A stretch of DNA of 36,439 bases from Porticoccaceae bacterium. GTDB taxonomy: Bacteria; Pseudomonadota; Gammaproteobacteria; Pseudomonadales; Porticoccaceae. This document shows, one piece after another, positions 14,040 through 22,538 of the stretch. The notes beneath the pieces were generated by a model, which was not told where the DNA came from, did not search any database, and was given only the letters and a program-made list of their open reading frames with translations. Position numbers and translations under genes: made by a program. The first letter of the stretch is position 1, and every line of letters starts with the position of its first letter. The stretch is taken from positions 1 through 36,439 of the forward strand of contig JALOAH010000048.1 of assembly GCA_023228865.1 (NCBI GenBank). The letters are read 5' to 3'.

Positions 14040-15218
14040 TCAGGCTTTGAGAAAGTTGTCTACCAGTGGCGACAGGATTGATACCAGCTGTTCGCCCTCG
14101 TCGTCGGAAAAGGTCAGTGGCGGCAACAGCCGAATCACCGTTTCTGAGGTGACATTAATCAGCAAGCCAGCGTCGGCGGCCATGGCCACCAATTCGCCAC
14201 AGGGTCTGTCCAGCTCAATACCAATCATTAAACCCTGGCCGCGAATGTCTTTGACGCCCTCGCAATGGCCAAGGGTTTCCCTAAAGCGGGCGAGAAGCTG
14301 GCTGCCCAGTTGCGCGGCTCTGGCGCAGAGACCTTCCTTTTCAATCACTTCGAGAGTGGCGAGCGCGGCCGCGCAGGCGATGGGGTTGCCGCCAAAGGTG
14401 GAGCCGTGATTTCCGGGTTTCAGCAGGGTGGCGGCAACGCCGCTGGCGAGGCAGGCGCCAATGGGCAGGCCGTTGCCAAGCCCTTTTGCGGTGGTCACCA
14501 CATCGGGAAGAATACCCTGTTGCTGGTAGTTGAACCAGGAGCCGGTTCTGCCGTTGCCGGTTTGAATTTCGTCGAGCATCAGCAGCCATTGGTTGCGGTC
14601 ACAAATTTCCCGCAAGGTGCCCAGGTAGTTGGCGTCGGGAATAGAGATGCCGCCTTCCCCGAGAATCGGCTCCACCAGAACGGCGACAATGTCGGGGTTG
14701 TTGGCGGCAATGGTATTGACGGCGTCGATATTGTTGTAGGGCGCACGGACAAAACCGCTGACCAGCGGCTCAAAGCCGGCCTGAACCTTGCGATTGCCGG
14801 TGGCGCTCAGGGTTGCCATGGTTCTGCCGTGGAAGGATTTTTCCATGACAATAATGGTGGGCATCTTAATGTTGCGGTTATTGCCGTAAAGTCTCGCCAG
14901 TTTAATGGCAGCTTCGTTGGCTTCGGCGCCGGAATTGCCAAAAAAAACATTGGTCATACCGGACAGGCTGTGGAGTTTGTCGGCAAGCTGTTCCTGAACC
15001 GGTATGTTGTAGAGGTTCGAGCAATGTACCAGAGTTGCTGCTTGTTGGCTGACAGCCGCAGTAACGGCGGGGTGGGCATGTCCCAGTCCACAAACCGCAA
15101 TGCCCGCAAGGGCATCCAGATATTCTTTGCCATCGACATCCCAGACGCGGCTGCCCTGACCTTTTGTCAGGGTTAATTTGCGGATGCCGTAAGTGTTCAT
15201 CAGCGCTTCTGTGGCCAT
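14040..15218 (-). CDS. argD: Acetylornithine aminotransferase
   Basis: PLP enzyme that transaminates N-acetylglutamate semialdehyde in arginine synthesis, and often succinyl-diaminopimelate in lysine synthesis. The start is ATG at 15218 with GGAGT 6 bases upstream; a TTG at 15236 lies inside the leader and is rejected. The 392-residue protein carries GNSGAEANEAA (95-105) for cofactor phosphate, LDEIQTG with D216, and the Schiff-base lysine K245 (TTAKGLGNG). STFGGNPIACAAA is the typical downstream motif. It is the first gene of the argD-argF pair. A terminator-like hairpin lies in its short leader (15229-15258). Confidence 0.97.
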   Translation of the reverse strand: MATEALMNTYGIRKLTLTKGQGSRVWDVDGKEYLDALAGIAVCGLGHAHPAVTAAVSQQAATLVHCSNLYNIPVQEQLADKLHSLSGMTNVFFGNSGAEANEAAIKLARLYGNNRNIKMPTIIVMEKSFHGRTMATLSATGNRKVQAGFEPLVSGFVRAPYNNIDAVNTIAANNPDIVAVLVEPILGEGGISIPDANYLGTLREICDRNQWLLMLDEIQTGNGRTGSWFNYQQQGILPDVVTTAKGLGNGLPIGACLASGVAATLLKPGNHGSTFGGNPIACAAALATLEVIEKEGLCARAAQLGSQLLARFRETLGHCEGVKDIRGQGLMIGIELDRPCGELVAMAADAGLLINVTSETVIRLLPPLTFSDDEGEQLVSILSPLVDNFLKA

Positions 15219-15228
15219 TGGCGACTCC

Positions 15229-15258
15229 AAAAACAAAACAGGCAGCGCCAGCTGCCTG
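15229..15258 (-). promoter_or_regulatory. Terminator-like hairpin in the argD leader
   Basis: On the minus strand an 8-bp stem CAGGCAGC/GCTGCCTG with loop TGGC (arms 15251-15258 and 15239-15246) is followed directly by TTTTGTTTTT (15238-15229), and then by the GGAGT ribosome-binding site of argD. It has the form of an intrinsic terminator but there is no gene upstream on this strand to terminate. It may act as an attenuator or a 5' RNA structure. Confidence 0.6.
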
Positions 15259-15274
15259 AAGAAAAGCGGGTGAT

Positions 15275-15301
15275 CTTATAAGGTTTATTGGGTCATTGCA
15301 A
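15275..15301 (-). promoter_or_regulatory. Candidate argD promoter
   Basis: On the minus strand TTGCAA (15301-15296) and TATAAG (15280-15275) are separated by 15 bp. The spacing is short and the -35 poor (4 of 6). If used, transcription would begin about 10-15 nt before the leader hairpin. No clear ArgR box is seen. Confidence 0.3.
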
Positions 15302-15435
15302 TTGTCTGGAAATGATGGCGGGGTATTTGTCGTAATGGGCGTCGCGGGGCGGTTTCGGTGGGCGGGAAAAACGGGTAAAATACCCGACTTCAATGCTCAG
15401 TTATTTCGTTCGCAACCATTTGAGGTGTCGTCCCC

Positions 15436-15753
15436 ATGGATATTATGGAAACCATCAAGCAACAAATTGAATCCAATCCCGTCATTCTTTATATGAAGGG
15501 CAACCCCAATCAGCCCCAGTGTGGTTTCTCCGCCCGCGCCATTGAAGCTCTGGTGGGTTGCGGCAAGCGCTTTGCTTATGTCGATATCCTTTCCAATCCC
15601 GAAATTCGCGCCAACCTGCCTGCTTACGGCAACTGGCCCACCTTTCCCCAGTTGTGGATAAAAGGCGAGCTTATCGGCGGTTCAGACATTATTGTTGAAA
15701 TGAAAGAGAGCGGCGAATTGCAGACATTGATTGACGAAGCAGTGGCCGAATAA
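15436..15753 (+). CDS. grxD: Monothiol glutaredoxin, Grx4 type
   Basis: A 105-residue protein with the CGFS active site (29-32) in NQPQCGFSARAIEAL and the TFPQLWIKGELIGGSD glutathione-binding segment. CGFS glutaredoxins bind a bridging [2Fe-2S] cluster with glutathione and deliver iron-sulfur clusters; they are poor disulfide reductases. ATG at 15436 has GAGG at 10-11 bases upstream; a second ATG three codons later is possible. Upstream, the palindrome CGGGTA-AAA-TACCCG (15372-15386) overlaps a -10-like TAAAAT. It is divergent from argD and precedes the peroxiredoxin gene, a grouping seen in Pseudomonas relatives. Confidence 0.95.
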   Translation: MDIMETIKQQIESNPVILYMKGNPNQPQCGFSARAIEALVGCGKRFAYVDILSNPEIRANLPAYGNWPTFPQLWIKGELIGGSDIIVEMKESGELQTLIDEAVAE

Positions 15754-16039
15754 ACCGCCAGACGTGGGGCTATTGCCGCTATTGTTATTTTCAATGAGAA
15801 ATGTCTGGCCTTTTGTGTACTATTAGCCCGGTCGCAAACCCCGTCGACCTGATGGGTTTGCCACGCCTCTTGAAGCCATCGTGAAAATGTGTAAATTTTT
15901 CCTGTGCTTCAGAGGCCTGGGTTGGCCATTTGGCCAATATCCACCCCTGGGAAAGCCCGTCAGGAGAAGCCTGCTGGCGGTGGACGCTTTTCCTTTTTGT
16001 CGCATATTTTTAACAGGCACTTAACAGGAGTTAATTTAA

Positions 16040-16642
16040 ATGGCTGTACTTGTAGGTAAACCCGCCCCGGATTTTACGGCGTCTGCTGTATTGGGTTCCG
16101 GCGAAATCGCTGATTCTTATACCCTGTCTCAAGCCATCAAGGGCAAAAAAGCAGTTATCTTCTTCTATCCACTGGACTTCACCTTTGTCTGCCCCTCAGA
16201 GCTGATTGCCTTTGACAATCGCTATGAAGAGTTTCAAAAGCGCGGTGTAGAAGTCATTGGTGTTTCCATTGACAGCCACTGGACCCACAACGCCTGGCGC
16301 AACACCGCCATCAATGACGGTGGCATCGGTGCGGTAAAATACACCCTGGTTGCCGATATCAAGCACGAAATCTGCCAGGCCTACGATGTCGAGTCTGCCG
16401 CCGGTGTCGCTTTCCGCGGCTCTTTCCTAATCGACGAAGAGGGTATCGTTCGCCATCAGGTGGTCAATGATCTGCCTCTGGGTCGCAATGTGGATGAAAT
16501 GCTGCGTATGGTTGACGCCCTCAGCTTCCACCAGGAGCACGGCGAAGTTTGTCCCGCTGGCTGGAAGTCTGGCGACAAAGGTATGAATGCGACCCCCGAT
16601 GGAGTGGCTTCTTATCTGGCGGAAAATTCCGCATCCCTCTGA
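16040..16642 (+). CDS. Typical 2-Cys peroxiredoxin (AhpC/Prx1 type)
   Basis: Reduces hydrogen peroxide, organic hydroperoxides and peroxynitrite in the cytosol. The 200-residue protein has the peroxidatic cysteine C51 (FTFVCPSEL) and resolving cysteine C171 (HGEVCPAGW). The catalytic FYPLDFTFVCP motif is intact. The region after the resolving cysteine keeps a tail typical of the Prx1 subgroup. The start has AGGAG upstream (CAGGAGTTAATTTAA). The 286-bp upstream gap holds a TTGGCC-ATTT-GGCCAA palindrome (15922-15937) and no gene; I do not see a clear OxyR site. The gene ends at a strong bidirectional terminator. Confidence 0.95.
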   Translation: MAVLVGKPAPDFTASAVLGSGEIADSYTLSQAIKGKKAVIFFYPLDFTFVCPSELIAFDNRYEEFQKRGVEVIGVSIDSHWTHNAWRNTAINDGGIGAVKYTLVADIKHEICQAYDVESAAGVAFRGSFLIDEEGIVRHQVVNDLPLGRNVDEMLRMVDALSFHQEHGEVCPAGWKSGDKGMNATPDGVASYLAENSASL

Positions 16643-16659
16643 TCCGGAAATTGTTGGAT

Positions 16660-16699
16660 CCCACAAAAAACCCCGCATGAATGCGGGGTTTTTTGTGGG
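16660..16699. terminator. Bidirectional terminator between prx and ppa
   Basis: A 19-bp perfect inverted repeat (16660-16678 and 16681-16699) with a 2-nt spacer. Each arm has a six-base A/T run next to a GC-rich inner stem (CCCCGCAT/ATGCGGGG), so in both directions a GC stem is followed by a T-run. It serves prx from the left and ppa from the right. Confidence 0.92.
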
Positions 16700-16713
16700 G
16701 ATCGCCTTTGGAA

Positions 16714-17250
16714 TCAGGTGTTTTCCTTGAGGTAGCGCTCGCGGGAGGCGAGAATTTCCTTGCGGGCATCTTCAGCGTGGGACCAGCTTTCCACTTTGAC
16801 CCATTTGCCTTCTTCCAGATCCTTGTAGTTCTCAAAGTAGTGGGCAATCTGTTTGCGCAGCAACTGGGGAACGTCATCGATATCCTGAATATGTTCATAC
16901 TCTTTTGACAGTTTGCTGTGGGGCACGGCAATCAGCTTGGCGTCGCTGCCGGATTCATCCGTCATGTTGAGGATGCCCACGGGGCGGCTGCGAATCACTG
17001 AACCGGGCATCACAGGATAGGGGGAGATAACCAGCACATCCAGGGGATCGCCATCTTCAGACAGGGTGGCGGGAATAAAGCCGTAGTTGGCGGGGTAAAA
17101 CATGGGGGTGGCAACAAAGCGATCGACAAAAATCGCATCGTGCTCTTTATCGATTTCGTACTTGATGGGGTCATGATTGGCGGGAATTTCGATGATGACA
17201 TTAATGTCGTTGGGCAGATCGTTACCCGCTGGAATGGAATTGAAGCTCAT
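16714..17250 (-). CDS. ppa: Inorganic pyrophosphatase (family I)
   Basis: Hydrolyses pyrophosphate to phosphate and pulls biosynthetic reactions forward; cytosolic, Mg-dependent, hexameric in bacteria. The 178-residue protein has the signature D66-G-D68-P-L-D71 (matching D65, D67, D70 of the Escherichia coli enzyme) and the substrate-contact YGFIP and [15 protein letters not shown] segments. The start has a GGAAGG upstream. A clear promoter lies at 17297-17325. Confidence 0.97.
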   Translation of the reverse strand: MSFNSIPAGNDLPNDINVIIEIPANHDPIKYEIDKEHDAIFVDRFVATPMFYPANYGFIPATLSEDGDPLDVLVISPYPVMPGSVIRSRPVGILNMTDESGSDAKLIAVPHSKLSKEYEHIQDIDDVPQLLRKQIAHYFENYKDLEEGKWVKVESWSHAEDARKEILASRERYLKENT

Positions 17251-17681
17251 AAGGTGCCTTCCGTTAACTGAATCAATGGGGGGTCTACAGGCGCGGATTA
17301 TAGCGGTGCTGCTTCTTTATGGCCAGCAAAGCTCTTGGCTCCCTGGCGGCTGAATCAGTAGCAGGCATTGACGCCCGGGGCAATCGCTGAAAATCCTGGC
17401 CTGGATGCTGCACCCGCTGGCTGAATTTGCGCGCCGGAATTCGCCAGTATCCTGTGAAAAACTAGGCGGTGGCAAACGGTTACTGCACAGCAATTTCCCG
17501 GTTACAAGTTGCAGCTGATTGATATCCGATAAAAAGGAGCAGGCTCTCGGATTGCGCTGTGGCCGGGGTTGGGCGGGTGGGCGCCGAGCCGGAAATGCTT
17601 TTCAAGAGGCTGTCAAACACGTTATTGTAGCCCTGTGGTTGATTTGCAGTTCACTTGGCTTTGAGTTGATAGTGAGGTCAC
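17251..17681. other. 431-bp intergenic region between ppa and nhaA
   Basis: This divergent region holds the ppa promoter near its left end and the nhaA leader at its right end. I find no convincing gene, tRNA or strong hairpin. Short open frames running into the nhaA start (from about 17519) lack ribosome-binding sites and overlap nhaA out of frame. Any nhaA promoter is not obvious. Confidence 0.5.
17297..17325 (-). promoter_or_regulatory. ppa promoter
   Basis: On the minus strand TGGCCA (17325-17320, 4 of 6) and a perfect TATAAT (17302-17297) are separated by 17 bp, giving a start about 40 nt before the ATG. Confidence 0.6.
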
Positions 17682-18938
17682 ATGGAGTCACAAAAAATAT
17701 CCGGCACCCAATCCCCCGGCGATGGCCGCGGCTCTTCAGTCGCCGATTTTATTCGCGATTTTCTCCGCCTCGAATCCTCCAGCGGCATTCTTCTGGTGAT
17801 TGCCGCCATTCTCGCCATGGTGGCGGTCAACTCTCCCCTGGTGCCTTTCTATGATGCCTTGCTGTCGGTTCCCGTTGAAATTCGTGTGGCTGATTTCGCC
17901 ATTGCCAAACCCCTGTTGCTGTGGATTAACGACGGCCTCATGGCCATTTTCTTTTTTCTTATTGGTCTTGAGGTCAAGCGCGAAGTGCTGGTGGGCGAGC
18001 TCTCCGATCCCGCGCGGGTGACATTACCGATTATCGCCGCTGTCGGCGGTATGGCGGCGCCCGCGGCGATTTACGCCTTTATTAACTGGAACGATCCCGT
18101 GGCGATGAGGGGGTGGGCGATTCCCTCTGCCACGGATATCGCCTTTGCCCTCGGCGTGCTCGCCCTGTTGGGTAGCCGCGTCCCCCATTCCCTCAAGTTA
18201 TTTTTGATGACTCTGGCGGTGGTGGACGACCTCGGTGCCATCATTATTATCGCGATTTTTTATACCTCTGACCTGTCCCTGCTATCGCTGACAGTGGCCT
18301 GTGCTGCGGTGGTGATGTTGTTTTTAATGAATCGCAGGGGGGTGCTTGGTATCGCGCCCTATTTGCTGGTGGGCTTGGTGCTGTGGGCGGCGGTGCTTAA
18401 ATCCGGTGTTCACGCCACCCTTGCCGGTGTCCTGATTGCCATGTTCGTGCCCTACAAAAAGCTGCCGGGGGAAAGTCTGACCCAGCTGGAGCGCATCGAG
18501 CACGATCTTCACCCGGCGGTGGTCTACGGCATACTGCCGGTGTTCGCGTTTGCCAATACCGGTGTGCCGCTGGCCGGAATCGGCCTGGATTCGCTGTTTC
18601 ACCCGGTACCCCTGGGAATCGCCGCCGGTCTTTTTCTAGGCAACCAGTTGGGCATTTTTAGCCTGTCCTGGCTTGCCGTAAAGCTCGGTATCGCCAAACT
18701 GCCGGCAGGTGCCACCTGGGTGCAACTCTACGGGGTTGGCATGCTTTGCGGTATCGGCTTTACCATGAGTCTATTCATCAGCTCTCTCGCCTTTGGCCAG
18801 GGTGATCAAAGCAGTATTCCTGTGGATGACCGCCTGGGCATTCTGGTCGGCACCTTGCTTTCTGCCGTCGGTGGTTATGTACTGTTGCGCTTCACCAGTA
18901 AAAGTCCGAATCAAGGCATAAACAACACTAAACCCTGA
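17682..18938 (+). CDS. nhaA: Na+/H+ antiporter NhaA
   Basis: Inner-membrane antiporter that exports sodium in exchange for two protons; important for pH and salt balance. The 418-residue protein is about 30 residues longer than the Escherichia coli enzyme, mostly an N-terminal extension (offset 19). The key aspartates are present: D152 ([11 protein letters not shown]), D182 and D183 (AVVDDLGA), matching D133, D163 and D164. [12 protein letters not shown] and GVHATLAGV are also conserved. ATG at 17682 has GAGG upstream. It is a single gene, consistent with a marine or saline habitat. Confidence 0.97.
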   Translation: MESQKISGTQSPGDGRGSSVADFIRDFLRLESSSGILLVIAAILAMVAVNSPLVPFYDALLSVPVEIRVADFAIAKPLLLWINDGLMAIFFFLIGLEVKREVLVGELSDPARVTLPIIAAVGGMAAPAAIYAFINWNDPVAMRGWAIPSATDIAFALGVLALLGSRVPHSLKLFLMTLAVVDDLGAIIIIAIFYTSDLSLLSLTVACAAVVMLFLMNRRGVLGIAPYLLVGLVLWAAVLKSGVHATLAGVLIAMFVPYKKLPGESLTQLERIEHDLHPAVVYGILPVFAFANTGVPLAGIGLDSLFHPVPLGIAAGLFLGNQLGIFSLSWLAVKLGIAKLPAGATWVQLYGVGMLCGIGFTMSLFISSLAFGQGDQSSIPVDDRLGILVGTLLSAVGGYVLLRFTSKSPNQGINNTKP

Positions 18939-18971
18939 GTCTGACAGGTTCCTTAAGATTCAGTCAGGCGG

Positions 18972-19616
18972 TTAAGGCCAGCCGCCCAGATCCCGCCAGC
19001 GGTTGACAATGGTGCAGAATAATTCGGCGGTGCGCTCGGCGTCGTAGGCGGCGCTGTGGGCTTCGCGATTATTGAAAGGAATCCCCGCCGCCGCACAGGC
19101 TCTGGCGAGCACGGTTTGGCCATAGGCGAGACCCGCCAGGGTTGCGGTATCAAAACAGGAGAAAGGGTGAAAGGGATTGCGCTTGATGCCCGCCCGCTCC
19201 GACGCCGCATTGACAAAACCCAGATCAAAATGGGCATTGTGGGCGACGATAACTGCCCTGGTGCATTCGTTGTCGCGGACGCAGTGGCGAACCTTGCTGA
19301 AGACATGGTTGAGGGCGTCTTTTTCCAGCATTGCATCCCGTTTCGGGTCGCTGGGGTCTATGCCGGTGAAATCCAGGGCCGCTTGCTCCATGCGGGTGTC
19401 GGGGTGGGGAATGACGGCGGCGGCCACGGTTTCTCCGCGCCGCAGGTGGCCGTTGTCATCCATTTCCAGGGTTACCGCAGCAATTTCCAGCAAGGCGTGC
19501 TCGCGGGCATTGAAGCCGCCGGTTTCCACATCCACCACCACGGGCAAAAAGCCGCGAAAACGTGTGGCTAGGGTGGTAAAACAGTCCATGCTGTCTGCAA
19601 ACGAGCTATTGTCCAT
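18972..19616 (-). CDS. rnt: Ribonuclease T
   Basis: 3'-to-5' exoribonuclease that trims tRNA and other stable RNA ends; DEDDh family. Read from ATG at 19616 the protein has 214 residues, close to the 215 of Escherichia coli. Catalytic residues are D29 and E31 (VVDVETGGF), D131 (AHNAHFD), H187 and D192 ([12 protein letters not shown]), all at a constant offset of 6 from the Escherichia coli enzyme. An ATG five codons upstream (19631) is also possible. The start lies 11 bp inside the 3' end of pyrC and no strong ribosome-binding site is seen, so translation is probably coupled to pyrC. Confidence 0.96.
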   Translation of the reverse strand: MDNSSFADSMDCFTTLATRFRGFLPVVVDVETGGFNAREHALLEIAAVTLEMDDNGHLRRGETVAAAVIPHPDTRMEQAALDFTGIDPSDPKRDAMLEKDALNHVFSKVRHCVRDNECTRAVIVAHNAHFDLGFVNAASERAGIKRNPFHPFSCFDTATLAGLAYGQTVLARACAAAGIPFNNREAHSAAYDAERTAELFCTIVNRWRDLGGWP

Positions 19617-20661
19617 CGCTGTTGATGCCATCGAGTATTTGCCAGTTGAGTGCATTGCCTGCCCACAGGGGAGTCATGGCGTCGTTGCCCAGCATAACCG
19701 AGTTTGGCACTTGCCAGGGTTTTTTGATCAGGGTGATGGTGTCTGTGTTGCGGGGCAGGCCGTAGAAGTCGGAGCCGTGGCAACTGGCAAAACCCTCCAG
19801 TTTGTCGAGGGCGTTTTCGCGATCAAAAAGTTCGGCGTAAAGTTCAAGGGGGGCGTGGTGGGAATAACAGCCGGCGCAGCCGCAGGCGGCCTCCTTGTTG
19901 GCGGTGGTGTGGGGGGCGGAGTCTGTGCCCAGGAAAAACTTGGGATTGCCGCTGGTGGCGGCATGAATCAGCGCCTCCTGATGGATATTGCGCTTGAGAA
20001 TGGGCAGGCAGTAAAAGTGGGGGCGAATGCCTCCAGCGAGCATGGCGTTGCGGTTAAAGAGCAGGTGCTGGGGGGTAATGGTGGCGGCAACGTTGGCGCT
20101 CGCCGCAGCGACAAACTGGGCGCCCTCTTGGGTGGTGATATGTTCAAGGACGATTTTCAGGTCGGGAAACCGGGAGACGATGGCGCTGAGGTGGCGCTCG
20201 ATAAAAACCGCTTCGCGATCAAAAATATCAATATCGCCATCGGTCACTTCGCCGTGGAGCAAAAGAGGCAATCCCACTTCTTCCATAGTGGCCAATACCG
20301 GATAGATATTGTTGAGGCTGGTAACGCCGGAATCGGAATTGGTGGTTGCCCCGGCGGGATAGTATTTTGCCGCTTTGACAAAACCGCTGGCTTTGGCGCT
20401 GCGAATATCCTGGGGCGTGGTGCGATCGGTGAGGTAGAGCACCATGAGGGGCTGCCAGCGACTGCCGGCAGGACGCTGCGCCAGAATTCGCTGTTGATAT
20501 TCCTCTGCCTGGGGTGTTGTCAGCACCGGAGGGACAAGGTTGGGCATGACAATGGTGCGGCCAAAATAGCGGGCAGCGGCGGGCACTGTGGTGGTCAGGG
20601 CTTCGTTGTCCCGAAGGTGGGCGTGCCAGTCATCGGGGCGGGTAATAACAAGCTTTTCCAT
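19606..20661 (-). CDS. pyrC: Dihydroorotase
   Basis: Interconverts carbamoyl aspartate and dihydroorotate in pyrimidine synthesis. The 351-residue protein is a class II (PyrC type) enzyme: metal-binding HAHLRD (H13, H15, R17), the [20 protein letters not shown] segment with the lysine that is carbamylated, LHGEV, EHITT and the metal aspartate in GTDSAPH. The gene overlaps rnt by 11 bp, a pair common in gammaproteobacteria. It is divergent from argG with 248 bp between. Confidence 0.96.
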   Translation of the reverse strand: MEKLVITRPDDWHAHLRDNEALTTTVPAAARYFGRTIVMPNLVPPVLTTPQAEEYQQRILAQRPAGSRWQPLMVLYLTDRTTPQDIRSAKASGFVKAAKYYPAGATTNSDSGVTSLNNIYPVLATMEEVGLPLLLHGEVTDGDIDIFDREAVFIERHLSAIVSRFPDLKIVLEHITTQEGAQFVAAASANVAATITPQHLLFNRNAMLAGGIRPHFYCLPILKRNIHQEALIHAATSGNPKFFLGTDSAPHTTANKEAACGCAGCYSHHAPLELYAELFDRENALDKLEGFASCHGSDFYGLPRNTDTITLIKKPWQVPNSVMLGNDAMTPLWAGNALNWQILDGINSDGQ

Positions 20662-20909
20662 GAAATCCGTAGTCCCGTAGTGGTGGGTTGGCGGTTGGTG
20701 GGTGTTTTGTCTGGTTGGGGCGGAATCCTACCTGAAAGTGCTCCTCCTTTACAGGCTGTAGCGCGTCGGAAGGGATTGCGGACAAAACTTTTGCTGTCCG
20801 AAGGGGCTTCGCCCTGTTATTTGTCGCTTCAAAGCATTAAAATCGTGCGCCCTGATATTCAATACAGTACCTCCAGTCCAAATTTTCATTGCCACTCCGG
20901 GAGACATCA

Positions 20910-22127
20910 GTGTCTGAGATTAAAAAAGTCGTGCTAGCCTACTCCGGTGGTCTGGATACTTCGGTTATCGTTAGATGGCTACAGGAAAACTATCAGTGTG
21001 AGGTGGTCACCTTTACCGCCGATATCGGCCAGGGTGAGGAAGTTGAGCCCGCCCGCGCCAAAGCGCTGCAAATGGGCGTAAAAGAAATTTATATCGATGA
21101 TTTGCGCGAAGAATTTGCTCGGGATTTTGTCTTCCCCATGTTTCGCGCCAATACCATTTACGAGGGCGAATACCTCCTCGGCACCTCCATTGCCCGCCCG
21201 CTGATCGCCAAGCGACTCATCGAAATTGCCAATGACACCGGCGCCGATGCCATTTCCCACGGCGCCACCGGCAAAGGCAACGACCAGGTTCGCTTTGAGC
21301 TGGGAGCCTATGCCTTGAAACCGGGCATCAAGGTGATCGCTCCCTGGCGGGAATGGGATCTGCTCTCCCGCGACAAGCTTATGGATTACTGCCAGACCCA
21401 CAATATTCCCGTGGAAATGAAAAGGGGCAAGAAATCCCCTTATTCCATGGATGCCAATCTGCTCCATATTTCCTACGAGGGCGCTAATCTGGAAGATCCC
21501 TGGTGCGAGCCGGAGGAGGATATGTGGCGCTGGACGGTCTCTCCCGAAGCGGCGCCAAATACGCCCACCTATGTGGAGCTGGAATACCGCAGGGGCGATA
21601 TTGTCGCCATCGACGGCCAGGCCATGTCCCCAGCGCAGGTCATTGAACATCTGAACAAGGTTGCGGGCGCCAATGGCGTTGGCCGCCTCGACATCGTTGA
21701 AAACCGCTATGTGGGTATGAAGTCCAGGGGTTGCTATGAAACTCCGGCGGGCACTGTAATGATGCCCGCACACCGGGCGATCGAATCCCTGACTCTGGAT
21801 CGGGAAGTGGCTCACCTCAAAGATGAGCTGATGCCCCGTTACGCCAAGCTGATTTACAACGGCTACTGGTGGTCGCCGGAAAGGGAAATGCTGCAAACCA
21901 TGATCGACGCTTCCCAGCAGTTTGTGAATGGCTTTGTTCGCGTCAAGCTCTACAAGGGCAATGTCACCGTGGTCGGCCGCAAGTCTGCCGACAGCCTCTT
22001 TGATGAGAAAATTGCCACCTTTGACGATGATGCCGGCGCCTACAACCAGAAGGACGCTGAGGGTTTTATCAAGCTCAATGCCCTGCGTTTGCGTATTGCG
22101 GCCAACAAAAACCGCAGCTTGCTCTAG
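20910..22127 (+). CDS. argG: Argininosuccinate synthase
   Basis: Joins citrulline and aspartate with ATP to argininosuccinate. The start is GTG at 20910 with GGGAGA 7 bases upstream; a TTG at 20889 would add seven residues and is rejected. The 405-residue length is typical. The pyrophosphatase P-loop is AYSGGLDTS (10-18), followed by the usual [14 protein letters not shown] and [15 protein letters not shown] segments. It completes the set argD, argF and argG in this window; argH is not here. Confidence 0.97.
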   Translation: MSEIKKVVLAYSGGLDTSVIVRWLQENYQCEVVTFTADIGQGEEVEPARAKALQMGVKEIYIDDLREEFARDFVFPMFRANTIYEGEYLLGTSIARPLIAKRLIEIANDTGADAISHGATGKGNDQVRFELGAYALKPGIKVIAPWREWDLLSRDKLMDYCQTHNIPVEMKRGKKSPYSMDANLLHISYEGANLEDPWCEPEEDMWRWTVSPEAAPNTPTYVELEYRRGDIVAIDGQAMSPAQVIEHLNKVAGANGVGRLDIVENRYVGMKSRGCYETPAGTVMMPAHRAIESLTLDREVAHLKDELMPRYAKLIYNGYWWSPEREMLQTMIDASQQFVNGFVRVKLYKGNVTVVGRKSADSLFDEKIATFDDDAGAYNQKDAEGFIKLNALRLRIAANKNRSLL

Positions 22128-22194
22128 ATTTTGTTAAAACCGCACCCGCGGCAACTGTTCCTACCAGCAGTTCCGCCCGTGCACTGTGGAAAAT

Positions 22195-22227
22195 TGCCCC
22201 CTGTCGCGCCACTGGCGCCAGGGGGCA
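22195..22227 (+). terminator. Hairpin downstream of argG
   Basis: Outer arms TGCCCCCTG (22195-22203) and CAGGGGGCA (22219-22227) and inner arms GCGCCA/TGGCGC form a 15-bp stem with a 2-nt bulge and 1-nt loop, 68 bp after the argG stop. There is no T-tract, so it may be a Rho-dependent end or an RNA stabiliser. Confidence 0.4.
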
Positions 22228-22423
22228 CGGGATACTTGCATCCGCGTCGGAAGTCAGGCTGAAAGCGGTTGTCTTGATATCTGCAAACTACCAATCGCTG
22301 CCTTGGCGCTCCTTGCCGAGGCTGCCAGGTATTGCTCAGATTGTAGTTAGGCTGAACTCGTTGATAAATTCAGGCGAGTTCTCGAAGTTTTATCTGTGGT
22401 TATGATCTATCCTTCAGAGCCAC

Positions 22424-22465
22424 TTGATTCAAGTCAAACTCTTTATACCCACAATGGGAAATAAT
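22424..22465 (+). promoter_or_regulatory. Fnr/Anr-dependent promoter of the cbb3 operon
   Basis: TTGAT-TCAA-GTCAA (22424-22437) matches the Fnr/Anr consensus TTGAT-N4-ATCAA at 9 of 10 positions. AATAAT (22460-22465) is a -10 candidate (5 of 6) placed so that the box centres near -41.5, the class II activator position. The predicted start is near 22472, with a leader of about 67 nt before ccoN. Expression should rise at low oxygen. Confidence 0.75.
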
Positions 22466-22538
22466 GGGGTAGTTGGCGAACTAGCTAACCTTCTGTAGAT
22501 GTACCACCTTTTTAATACTGAGAAATGGGAACTAAGCA

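Larger units (their letters stand above)
22128..22538. other. 411-bp intergenic region between argG and ccoN
   Basis: It contains, in order, a strong hairpin soon after argG (22195-22227), a stretch with no recognisable element (about 22230-22420), and the Fnr/Anr-type promoter of the cco operon (22424-22465). A short open frame starting at 22499 overlaps ccoN out of frame and is not a gene. Confidence 0.6.

Noticed and set aside
15922..15937. TTGGCC-ATTT-GGCCAA palindrome before prx as an operator
   Set aside because: It is short, does not match an OxyR or other known site, and has no promoter aligned with it.
16010..16034. TTAACAGG repeat with an 11-bp period before prx, similar in spacing to the box at 9147
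   Set aside because: It overlaps the ribosome-binding site and start region of prx and lacks the CTTAA half-site on the first copy, so coincidence is more likely than a regulator site.
19177..20937. Long plus-strand open frame of 586 codons
   Set aside because: It lies opposite rnt and pyrC, both of which have complete catalytic motifs. Its translation is glycine- and valine-rich with no domain, as expected for an antisense frame.
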